DNA of 64,000 nucleotides from Malania oleifera (Eukaryota; Streptophyta; Magnoliopsida; Santalales; Ximeniaceae), in assembly GCF_029873635.1 (NCBI RefSeq), contig NC_080423.1, positions 110,625,087 through 110,689,086 on the forward strand, read 5' to 3'. Positions 36,679 to 47,242 of this stretch are shown one piece after another (the stretch's first letter is position 1; every line of letters starts with the position of its first letter). The translations under genes were made by a program, and so were the position numbers. Below the pieces are notes generated by a model, which made no database searches, was not told the origin of the DNA, and was given only the letters and a program-made list of their open reading frames with translations.

Positions 36679-39600
36679 GTGCCTCAAGGTGGCCAACATA
36701 GGAATGTGGCTCCAGCACGAGTTTATGCTCTGATGCCAGGAGATGCAGAGGTTGCTACGGATGTGGTGACAGATACATTTACTATTTCATCATATCCAGT
36801 TATTGTTCTTTTTGACTCGGGTGCTACTCATTCATTCATTTCTACATCTTATGTTAAACTATCTAAGAGTGAGACCCAGTCATTAGATATAGCACTATTG
36901 GTAGCTACACCATCAGGGTCAGTAATCAGATGTCAGAGGGTACTTAGAGGCTATCCGATAAAAATTCAGGGAAAATTATTACCAGAAGATCTTATTGTGT
37001 TTGATATGTGCGGGTTCGATATAATACTGGGTATGGACTGGTTGACTGCCAATCATGCTAGCATTGATTGTTTCCAGAAAGAAGTAATTTTCAAACCTCC
37101 TAGAGAGCAGGAATTCAGATTCGTTGGTTCACAGGTACGTGCTCTAATACAGCTAGTATCCGCCGTGCAGGCAGGCAAATTACTCTTGGATGGAGGTAAG
37201 GGGTTTATAGCATTTGTAAAAGAACCATATGAAAATGAGTTGAAGATTGACAGCACCCCAGTAGTACGAGAATTTCTAGATGTATTTCCAGAAAAGCTAC
37301 CAGGGTTGCCTCCTGTGCGCGAGGTAGATTTTCCTATAGATTTACCTATAACGACTGCGCCGATCTCTAAGGTCCCGTATCGTATGACTCCAGTTAAATT
37401 GGGAGAATTAAAGGAGCAGTTGCAGGATTTGATGAACAAGGGGTTTATACGACCCAATGTATCGCCATGGGGAGCTCCAGTGTTGTTTGTAAAGAAGAAA
37501 GACGGGTCCATGAGGATGTGCATTGATTATAGCGAAATTAACAAAGTTACTATCAAGAATAAATATCCTCTACCCCGTATAGACGATTGTTTTTTATCAG
37601 CTCCAGGGTACACGGGTATATTCCAAGATTGACCTCAGATCTGGGTATCATCAACTGAGAGTAAAGGCGGATGACGTTGCGAAGATAGCCTTTAGGACCA
37701 GGTACGGGCACTATGAATTTCTCGTTATGCCATTTGGTTTGACGAATGCCCCAACTGTGTTTATAGACTTGATGAACAGAGTTTTTCACCAGTGTCTAGA
37801 TCAGTTTGTAGTAGTTTTCATCGATGATATACTGGTATACTCAAGGAGTTTTGAGGAGCATGAGGTACATTTAAGACAGGTGTTGCAGACTCCCAAGGAG
37901 GAGCAGCTTTATGCTAAGCTTAGCAAGTGTGAGTTCTAGCTCGAGAAGGTGGCATTTTTAGGCCACGTGATCTCAGGGGATGGCATTTCAGTGGATCCCA
38001 GCAAGATTGATGTAGTGGTAAATTGGGCTATGCCGAGGAATGTGCAGGATGTCAGGAGTTTCTTAGGACTAGAAGGTTATTACCGTCATTTTGTTGAGGG
38101 GTTTTCAGCCTTGTCAGGACCTCTCACGTGGTTGACTAGGAAAAATGCCAGATTTGTGTGGGATGAAGAGTGCGAGAAGAGCTTCTAGGAATTAAAGCAA
38201 CGACTCGTCATTGCCCCGATTCTGACGATTCCATCAGGAGGCAATGGTTATGTTATTTATAGTGACGCGTCCTTAAAAGGGCTCGGTTGTGTGCTGATGT
38301 AGTATGGTAGGGTGGTGGCGTATGCATCTAGACAGTTGAAAGAGTATGAAAAGAGCTACCCTACTCATGATCTGGAATTTGCTGCGGTTGTACATGCATT
38401 GAAGATCTGGAGGCATTATCTTTATGCTGAGAGGTGTGAGATATTTTTAGATCATAAGAGCCTAAAATACATATTTGCGCAGAAAGAATTGAATATGCGG
38501 CAGAGGAGGTGGTTGGAACTCATTAAGGATTACGACTGCACCATCAGTTACCACCCAGATAAAGCAAATGTAGTAGCTGATGCGCTGAGCCGTAAGTCAG
38601 GAGATGCACAGTTAGCAGCAGTAATTTAGCATCTGATTCAGTTGGACTTAGAAAGATTCGGTGTGGAGTTAGTGGATGATGATTCTTAGGTGCTTATTGC
38701 CAGTTTAGTTATACAACCCACATTATATGAGAAGATTAAAGTTGCTCAAAAAGATGATCCAGAGTTAGTGGAGGTGATAGCCAGAGTATAGGATGGTCAG
38801 GGGGAGGAGTTCAGTATTTCTGATGATGGGACTTTGAGATTTCACACCAGATTGTGTGTGCCTGCAAATGACAACATCAGGAGAACGATTCTGGAGGAGG
38901 CACACAGATCTTTATACACTGTTCATCCTAGAAGTACAAAAATGTATAGGGATCTGCGAGATTCTTTCTAGTGGAGTGGCATGAAGAGGGAGATAGCAGA
39001 ATTTGTGCGACAGTGTTTGACGTGCCAGTAGGTTAAAGCTGAGCACCAGAGGCCGGCTGGTCAGTTGTAGCCACTTTTCATTCCTGAGTGGAAGTGGGAC
39101 CATGTATCCATGGATTTTGTTATTGGACTGCCGCCAGCGTTGCATGGTCAGAATGTCATCTGGGTAATAGTTGATAGATTGACAAAGACAACACATTTTC
39201 TACCTATTAAGATCAGCTACCCTATGAACCGATCAGCAGAGATATACATACAGGAGATTGTTCGATCCCATGGAGTGGTAGTATCCTTAGTCTCGGACCG
39301 TGATCCACATTTTACATCACGGTTCTGGAGGAGTTTACAGGAGGTACTAGGGACTCAGTTAGCATTCAGCACAACTTTCCACCCTCAGACCGATGGTCAT
39401 ACTGAGAGAACCATCCAGGTATTAGAAGATATGCTTCGTGCCTATGTGCTAGACTTTGGAGGTAGCTGGATTCAGTTTTTTCCGCTAGTTGAATTTGCTT
39501 GTAATAACAGTTATCAGTCTAGCATCGGCATGGCACCCTATGAGGCATTGTATGGTAGGAGATGTAGATCTCCTCTTTTTTGGGATGAAGTAGGCGAAAG

Positions 39601-40138
39601 GCGAGTTTTGGGTCCAGAGATTATTCAGAAGGCGTGTGATAAAGTCCGACTTATTCGAGATAGGATCAGTGTAGCGTAGAGTTGGCAGAAAAGCTACGCC
39701 GATACTCGCTACTGAGAACTGGAATTTGAAGTGGGTGACCATGTGTTTCTGAGAATAAATCCACTGAAGGGGATCTTGAGATTTGGGAAGAAGGGTAAGT
39801 TGAGCCCTAGGTTTATTGGCCCTTTTAAGATACTTGAGAAGATTGGGTCAGTAGCCTATCGGCTAGCTCTACCACCATCTTTATTTCGAGTTCATGACGT
39901 ATTTTATGTTTCTATGTTGAGGAAATACGTCCCAGATCCTTCCCATATCATTAGCCATGTAGAATTAGAAGTTAGTGAGACTTTAGCATATGAAGAAGCT
40001 CCAGTACAGATCCTAGATAGGAAGGAACAAGAATTACACAGCAAAAGGATACCACTAGTGAAAGTCTTATGGAGAAATCACGCTATAGAAGAAGCTTCGT
40101 GGGAGCTTGAAAGTGAGATTAGACAGAAATACCCATAG
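36679..40138 (+). pseudogene. Element D: protease, RT, RNase H, integrase, chromodomain
   Basis: Protease active site [13 protein letters not shown] (about 36805-36843). [42 protein letters not shown], a frameshift near 37595, then the intact catalytic FIDDILVYS (about 37817-37843) and [20 protein letters not shown]. RNase [15 protein letters not shown] and [20 protein letters not shown], ending VADALSRKS. Integrase: WKWDHVSMDFVIGLP, VDRLTKTTHFLPI, SLVSDRDPHFTS and TFHPQTDGHTERTI. C-terminus: RVHDVFYVSMLRKYVPDPSH, then a chromodomain (VQILDRKEQELHSKRIPLVK, EEASWELESEIRQKYP). Stops occur at 37937, 38186, 38299, 38627, 39677 and elsewhere, almost all TAG. Domain order and chromodomain indicate a Tekay-type chromovirus. 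Confidence 0.9.
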
Positions 40139-40392
40139 TTATTCCAAAAGGTATAGAAGTACTCAAGTAAAGTATAATAGTTAGATAAGTTTTTCTTGCA
40201 GGTACATGTATTGATTATAATTAGTAGATAGTTTTAGTTTATATATGTAATCTCCCAGGATGTAAATGTAACCACGGTATTCCTCCGCCATAAGTGAGGG
40301 CAGGTAATAAAATAAGTAGACCCTTTTCTTTATGGGATGATGGAGAGTGTTGATAGATATATATATAGTAAATTTCAAGGACGAAATTTAAT

Positions 40393-40405
40393 AAGGAGGG
40401 GAGAA
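40393..40405 (+). other. Polypurine tract of element D
   Basis: AAGGAGGGGAGAA directly precedes the 3' LTR; the same purine tract, reversed, precedes the LTR of element C near 24650. Confidence 0.85.
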
Positions 40406-42509
40406 TGTAGTGACCCGAAGAATAATAACATTTTAATAATAAAGAGGGAGAGAAAAATAGATATAGAAACAGAAGGAGGTCGTAGACTTCGCGTTCGTCG
40501 ACGACATTGCATTTTGGGAATAATGGAAATTTTAGAAAACTACCAAGCTTCGTCGACGAACACAGGGTTTTGTCGATGAAGCTCTTCAGAATTTCATCGA
40601 CGAATACAGGACTTTGTTGACGAGAAAATACTGAGAGACGGTTCGGACTTCTCTGAATTTCGTCGACAAACCTGACCCTATAAATGGTGGAAACCCGGGG
40701 TTTTTATCATTTTCACCGCGCCTCTCTATTTTTCTCTCTACGTCACTCTCTCCCTTCTCTCTTCGATTTCGGCCTTGCCAGACGCCGGATTGACGATCCG
40801 AAGCCACCACGACGTTCCTGGCGAAGTTCTCTTCAAGTTTGCTAAGACGGATCGTCGGTGGGATCGAGTTGGATTTCATCCCAAATTCAGGGTAAAGCCT
40901 TTTAGCCTATTTTTGGCCTTATGATAGTTATAGAAAATGATGTAGGTGAAGAAATACTGATGTTATGTTCTGGCATATATTGTTTTCAGGGTGTTTTGTA
41001 GGAGGTCCTGCGGGTGTTAGGCTAGTATTCCCTAGGGGCTTTCCAGTAGTCAAGTAAGGGAAATATGCTATGCTAGGTATTTCTTAAAATATGATACAAT
41101 TTATTTAATTATGAAAATTATGTATTTAGTATAGTGTGGCTTGTGAATATGTATATGGTACGGGGATAAGTTTTATGAATTTAGTTTCATGATTTTACGA
41201 ATTTCAGTATTATGATTATGTGAATTTTAGTACCATGATTTTATGGATTTTAGTACCATGATTATACAGATCTCAGTTCCATGATTACACGAATATCAGT
41301 ATTTTGATTATGCAGATTCAGTGTTATGATTATTCAGTTCTCAGTATTACGACATATGAATTACAATATAGTTATGCAGCATCCTGGTTATTACGATTAC
41401 TTCAGAATCATGGTAAATCAGATAGATATGTATAGAAATATATTATATGATATTAGACCCTTTTGGACTTGTAGCTACAGAGCACGGTACCGTTGCTACA
41501 ATTATTATGTTACTTTATGAGTGCAACCACTTGGGAGGAGATAGTGAGTAAGGATTTAATATCTTTGAATCTATCAAAAGAAATGGTCCATGATCGCATA
41601 AATTGGCGGAAAAGGATTCATATAGCCAACCCCACTTAGTGGGACTAAGGCTTGGTTTTGTTGTTGTTTGTTGTGTTATAAGTGCAACCACCTATTCAGA
41701 TAATACGTGGTAAGGTCGATCACCTAGGCCTTTGAAGAGGTTAGGCTCCCCATCTAGATATGGGTTGAGGTTGGCAGATCGACTAACGGAGTACAGTGAT
41801 TTATTCTTGGTTGGCCAGCTAGGGTAAATCCAGCCTACGGGCCGCACAACCCTGTCATGAGGGGGCAAGTCATGACACACAGATAGCCACAAGGAACAGT
41901 TTCAATTACTATTACATACGTACGAAATAACAGAAACATGGTTCATACTTATGTACACTAGAAGTACTTTGAATTATAACCTATAATACTGCTATGTTAA
42001 GCAACATGGAAAGGGGTGGTGTATTTTATTATTTGTACTGTACTTTTGTATTCATTTATTCATGTTTATATAAAAATAGATTTCATGATATATAGTAGCT
42101 AATCTGCCACACACTAATAATAACATATTTCTTCTTACTGAGCGTTGGCTCATCCCAGTGTTGAAACATTTTTCAGGTGATCCAGGTAGGTGAGCATACC
42201 AGGCTCGCAGATAGAGGGGCTTCTGTACTACCCTGCCAGTGGAGAGTGAGTTCATTTTGGGAGTATTTTTGTATACCTTAGCTAGTTAAGGGTATTTTGG
42301 GGAACAGACGTATGTATATATTTTGGAAAACATGTAGTACTCTGGTATTGTGTGGTGTGGTATTGTATATACTTACATATGGATATGTTTATTCAGTTCT
42401 TTTTCTTGCTGCTTAGGTTTATAGTTAGGTTATCCCAGTATAGTATCAGAGCATGTAGAATGTTATAGTATATATAAAAAAAAATTAGTTTATTTAGCAG
42501 GTTGTTACA
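40406..42509 (+). repeat. 3' LTR of element D
   Basis: Starts TGTAGTGACCCGAAG and ends GGTTGTTACA. It lacks part of the palindrome array compared with the 5' LTR and contains a SINE plus duplicated target (161 bp). Confidence 0.92.
41531..41675 (+). mobile_element. (TTG)n-tailed SINE in the 3' LTR of D
   Basis: A 145-bp insert with AATTGGCGGAAAAGGATTCA, CCCCACTTAGTGGGA, AAGGCTTGG and a TTG-rich tail. Flanked by 16-bp duplications at 41515-41530 and 41676-41691 (one mismatch). The 5' LTR of D has the empty site near 34556-34572. No clear tRNA-like head, so it is probably 5'-truncated. Confidence 0.88.
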
Positions 42510-42514
42510 TGGTC

Positions 42515-42554
42515 TGTCTTCCCCAGTGTTCGTACCACTGCTTCTTGGGTTCAT
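42515..42554 (-). pseudogene. First codons of element C gag, separated by insertion D
   Basis: Minus-strand ATG at 42554 starts MNPRSSGTNTGEDRP, which continues in frame at 33449 with RPSSMGGGDTD once one TGGTC duplication is removed. D itself has [16 protein letters not shown] at the same place. Confidence 0.88.
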
Positions 42555-42864
42555 CCTAAAAAAACAAAGAACACACTTTAAAGACCTCATCCCCTGTGCA
42601 AAACTATTCTATCTCATTCAACTAAAGTTCCATATTCACACTTAACTCTCTCCCCTTGTTCTAAATTCAAAATCAGATCCTGTAACCCAGACACACAACT
42701 CAAAAATAGTTTATTATGGCTTTCCTGAAATTGTCACCCCAGGAAAGACACAGAAATTATTACGAAAATCTTGTTCCCAAATCACATAACAAAACCTCAA
42801 TCCTTTCCTATACTCTGGTATTGCTTTTGTAGCGCTCTAAAGTCTACAGAACCTAGCAACCTAG

Positions 42865-42876
42865 GCTCTGATACCA
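42865..42876 (-). other. Primer-binding site of element C
   Basis: Minus strand TGGTATCAGAGC, a perfect initiator tRNA-Met site, three bases after the GTCGTTACA end of the LTR remnant at 42880. Confidence 0.88.
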
Positions 42877-42899
42877 AACTGTAACGACCTGATTTAATA

Positions 42900-44233
42900 T
42901 ACAATAAACATGTGTCTTGGTTTTCTGATATAAAATACAATATATATGAAATTGTTTAGTCAATTATAATCAGTGATTGGACATTGTCTGGCAGTATAAA
43001 TCTTGTGTGAGATGGACTAGGAAAGAAAATGTGATATTCATTTGAGCTAAAGAGTTGCTAATGGTAGGAGGAAGAATTCCATTACAGAGTTGGAGTTAGA
43101 TTCTGAAGATGGCTTTAAAAGCCACAATCAATTGCAGACAACAACAGAAGATTTCACATTAAGCTATATATAAATCAAATCCCAACCAAGCCAATGCCTA
43201 AGCGGTTAAATTGGTGTCCCATTGCCAAGCAAGATTTGCACAGGTTAGAGCGAAAAGATAAAGCTCTAGGTTCTAGCATGTATGGTTTTCCTTTTGGATA
43301 GCAAATTGCTAAAGGTCCGAGTATCATTATGATTTTTCTTCTAGGTAAGTTGCTAAAGATGATTCAGTTAGGTGTTATTTGGTTCACATGATCCTTCTGG
43401 ATACTTGGCCATGTGATGCTCATGACATCCTATTCTCATGTTTGTTTTCAGGTTATGATGATAACATCACTTCCCAAGGAATAAAGAATTTTCACAAAAC
43501 ATAGGAGTCCAATTGTTGTCCACTTAGTATCTTATATTCTTCTGGGCATATTGGTTTTGGGATTAAACTATCCCCACTATTTTGGCTGACTTATGGAAAT
43601 ATGAAAAAATTGAATATTTCCCTTAAGCACTAGAAACACGAGAGAGAATAACATACATCAAAGTACTATAACTTTTCATAAAGCCTTAGGATAACCAATA
43701 TCCGCAAGGACTTCACCATTTAAGAATCCCTAAAATTTCTAAACATCTAAATCCAAAAGCAACCACTAACATTCTTCCAATTGCTCTCAGATCCACGCAC
43801 ACTAAACCATAAATGAACCATAAAGAGCTAGGAGTATATTCTAATGTGCAAAGGGGCGCATATTCCAAAAGTGCACAAAAATTTATTTCAAATATTCCAG
43901 TATTGCAAATGGTAGCTCATTCCTTACAGTGACTATTTGCACAAAACAAGATCATAGTGCAACATTCCGGGAGAAAAACGTTAATGGTTTGTCGTGACTT
44001 TTTCGGAGTTGCCAGCTGTTCTAGAAAAATCATCGAAAACCCTCGATAGATTTCTATTTTTGGCTGCGAGACAAACTCCAAAATTCCAATTTTCTTATTG
44101 TACTTTACTCCGCTATGCATCCTATATCCGATTGCTCCTACAACACCCAGCCTACCCATTCCTATCCTCATCCTACTTTGTACCTATACTCTAATAATAA
44201 TCAATCCTAAAGTCTACAGAATCTATATCCTAA
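42900..44233. other. Unassigned sequence between element C and the E2 LTR
   Basis: After about 20 bp of LTR (42880-42899) the match to C's other LTR is lost. The right end (about 43980-44233) looks like the leader after a gypsy primer site on the minus strand (TATCAGAGATTAGGATATAG). No gag or pol motif is recognisable between. It probably marks a deletion junction. Confidence 0.45.
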
Positions 44234-44247
44234 TCTCTGATACCAAT

Positions 44248-46072
44248 TGTAACACCTTAGTATTTTTTTTTTTCAATCAAATACCTTTGATACCATAATA
44301 AATATAAGGTCAACCAAATCAACCTGGACCCAAGGTGGGGTACCAAGGGTACACTTGTCCACATTCATATATTGTCTACACAACGGAAAACATAACACAT
44401 CCAAGTTTTAGGTACAATACTAGAGTACTATATTCTCCCAAAAATATACAGACCAACTCCCTAAAGTCATCAGACCCCCAAAGTTTATACAAACATATAT
44501 CCAGTCCCAAAATAAAAACATACCCTGACTAATGGAAATCTACTCCTCCTCTATCATGGAGTTCGGTCCGCCTAACGCCCTAAATTTCTTAAAATGTTTA
44601 AGATCTATGGGGTGAGACACCTCTCAGTAAGTGGGAATAAATTATTATCAGTGTGTGACAATGAGTTTCAGTGTATCATATCATGTTTATAAAAATATTA
44701 ATTTAACTAAGGTATCATAGGAATCTGTACTCATATCCACAAACATATATGTATATTTGTAATCATATACTTTTCTCAAAAATATAATCATGCTCAATAA
44801 ATATTTCTATATACAAAGTATCATATTTGTTAAAGTACAATCATATGAGTGTATCACGTCTGTAATGAGGAAACCCATTCATATTATCGTCATGTAATAA
44901 CCCCACATGACTGGGTTGTGAAACCCAAAGGCGGGACTTCATCCTGGTTGGTCTACCAGGCTAAGTCAAAATACCTCGTCTGTAGTACGATTGGCCCACC
45001 GCAGCCTGGTCCGGACCCAGGGGCAGTCAACATCTCTCCAAAGGTCCAATCAACTTCCAATACCTAGACGCTCCCCGAGCTGTGTGGTTGCACTAATTCA
45101 ATCTCTAGCAAAGGTACCATGCTCTCATATTATTAATCAATCAGGTTCTCATTTCCATCACTCATTTTACATAAAAATCTATTTTCCCAAAAGCTTTCAT
45201 TTCTTATAAACATGCCCAAGCACATGAGTATCCATGTGTAACACATCTCGTTTGTAACTCATGGCGCTTAAGCTTATTAGTATCCATGTACACGCAACAC
45301 ATCTCGTCTGTAACTCGTGGCTGTTCATCATATTTATCAGTATAAAACTATCTTGATTCTGTATATCACATATTATCATATCATGTCTGATAAAAACATG
45401 TTTGTATAAATCCCATTTCAACATATATATCTGTCTCAAACATATCAGTATATTACTCATATCATCATATCTGTTTATATCCCCACATAAACCCCATTCC
45501 CTCATATAAAATATTCATAGATTTATTTTTCAATAATCAAAATTATTTCTCACGCCACACATATTTCCAATAATATTTAACCATTTAATAATTATCCAGT
45601 AACACATTGGATATTTCCAAAACTACCATTTCACATATATATACCCGATAAGTTAGAAAATTCACATATATATTTTTTTCATATCATACTTTAATTTAAT
45701 CCTTTAATTTTGAGAAACTTCTCACATAATTTAGTTCTCCTTACCTAAGTTACTGAGAGACCTGCTAAAATTCCTAATTCCACGCCCACAGCATTCAAAG
45801 TTCAAAACCCTGAAATCATTTTTCCCTAGTTCAATCAATTCAATCTCAGAATAATAATTATTTTAATATTTCCTAAGCATACACACTCCCAATAGCTAAT
45901 TAAATTTTAAGAATAATTAAAGGATATAAATTCATTATCCTCATCCTAACCTTGGAGTGATGCATAGGAAACTCAAATTAAAAATCTGCTTCGATTAAAA
46001 TGACGAGGATTGGCGCTAGGACCTCGTGGTGTTGTCTGATCGTCGATTTGGCTAAAGATTTGAGAAAAATTA

Positions 46073-46142
<70 letters not shown>

Positions 46143-46275
46143 ATTTTATCCTATGAGTAGTGCCTATGACGCCCTAATCATGAATCCACTCCGATTAAAA
46201 TGTTGGTAGCTGAGAATGAAACCCAGTGATATTTTCCATTATTCAATCGACGCACGTTTGACCGAGGAAATTGAG

Positions 46276-46313
<38 letters not shown>

Positions 46314-46572
46314 CTGAGGGGAGAGAGAGAGAGAGAGAGAGTGACAGCTTGAGGGGGGGTTCTCTCTGTTTAATTTCTAATTGAAATCATCTTGAAGAAT
46401 TAGGATGATTCTTTCTCTTTATATATCTATATATATATATATATATATAAAATATTATATTATATTATAAAATTTAATAATTATCTAATTATATAATTTT
46501 TAATTAATTTATTATTATTATTATTATTTTTTTTTTTACACTTCCATACATATTATTTTCTGGGATGTTACA
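44248..46572 (-). mobile_element. Gypsy 5' LTR (E2), minus strand
   Basis: On the minus strand it begins TGTAACATCCCAGAAAATAA (at 46572) and ends AAGGTGTTACA (at 44248), 2325 bp. A primer-like site TGGTATCAGAGA lies just inside (44234-44245), so the internal region pointed left. It contains an AT-rich block (46420-46560), (GA)n runs at 46076-46139 and 46276-46341, and the region shared with E1. The internal coding region appears deleted. Confidence 0.8.
46076..46341. repeat. Two long (GA)n microsatellites in LTR E2
   Basis: About 32 GA units (46076-46139), then two shorter GA runs (46276-46341), corresponding to the (CT)n start region seen in the other LTRs. Confidence 0.93.
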
Positions 46573-47242
46573 TAATGTTTCATTTTCATACACATTTTTT
46601 TTTTTTCCAATTAGAAAATTCAGAGTTAGAGATAATTTTTTTTTTCCTTTTTTCAGAAATGACAACCCCCTATTTACCAAAATGATTAGCTACGAGTGGA
46701 TTCAAAATGCAAAATTAAACCATTCCATTCCTTGGGAAAGCAAAAAGGCTTTGGCTTGGTGGTAGGATGGGAATTTTGCAAATACTCCTCATGATACTGT
46801 CACATTTTTCTCATAAACATAAAAATGAGGGAATTTTTTTTCCCCTCGGGTGACATTGTAACACTGGTCATTTTCACACATTTTCCGGGACAAGAAAAAA
46901 AAAGGTCTATGTAAAGCATCTTTTTATGGAACATATATTAAATTCAAAAAGCATACTAGGTATAATTGATGGTTGATTTTTATCTTCTGATAAATCTGCA
47001 AAGGAGGAGTTGGCAAAGACGAACTCATTCTAGTCATTGAGTCTCTCACATATCTTTCAACACCATTTTCAGGCCTGCGAGCAAAAAGCAAAGATTGTAA
47101 TGATAATAAAAATCCAAGACCAGAGCCATTTATTAGTGCCCCACTCCCCAACTTCCAATGCCCTCCATTGAGCTCCCCCAAGCACTTCTTTCTCTCTGGG
47201 TGCTTTGTCCTAACCACATCTGCTTCTTCATTGCTGCAAATC
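46573..47242 (+). other. Upstream region of the carboxypeptidase gene
   Basis: AT-rich sequence between LTR E2 and the first exon. No element termini found. It should contain the promoter and 5' UTR, but no TATA box could be assigned with confidence. The E2 LTR ends only about 670 bp before the start codon. Confidence 0.5.

Larger units (their letters stand above)
33450..42509 (+). mobile_element. Complete Ty3/gypsy Tekay-type element D
   Basis: A structurally complete 9060-bp element: LTRs 33450-35387 and 40406-42509, primer site 35391-35402, gag, protease, RT, RNase H, integrase, chromodomain, polypurine tract before 40406 and target duplication TGGTC (33445-33449 and 42510-42514). It sits in the gag of element C, in opposite orientation. 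The 3' LTR is longer because of a SINE; without it both LTRs are about 1.94 kb. Coding regions contain more than ten stops and at least two frameshifts, so it is not autonomous. Confidence 0.94.
22560..42899 (-). mobile_element. Minus-strand Ty3/gypsy (Tekay-like) element C, split by nested insertions
   Basis: On the minus strand: a remnant of the 5' LTR (starts at genomic 42880, about 20 bp recognisable), primer site (42865-42876), gag start (42554-42515), insertion D (33450-42509), rest of gag and protease, N-terminal RT (to 31480), insertion A (27351-31479), then RT, RNase H, integrase and chromodomain (27350 to about 24940), polypurine tract (about 24650-24663) and 3' LTR (22560-24649). 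The frame across both insertion points is restored when one copy of each target duplication is kept. Stops, a lost RT aspartate and a broken zinc knuckle show it is dead. Confidence 0.9.

Noticed and set aside
47168-47242. Upstream ATG (47168) as SCPL start
   Set aside because: It would put a polar 25-residue stretch before the signal peptide; 47243 or 47267 fits the family length better.
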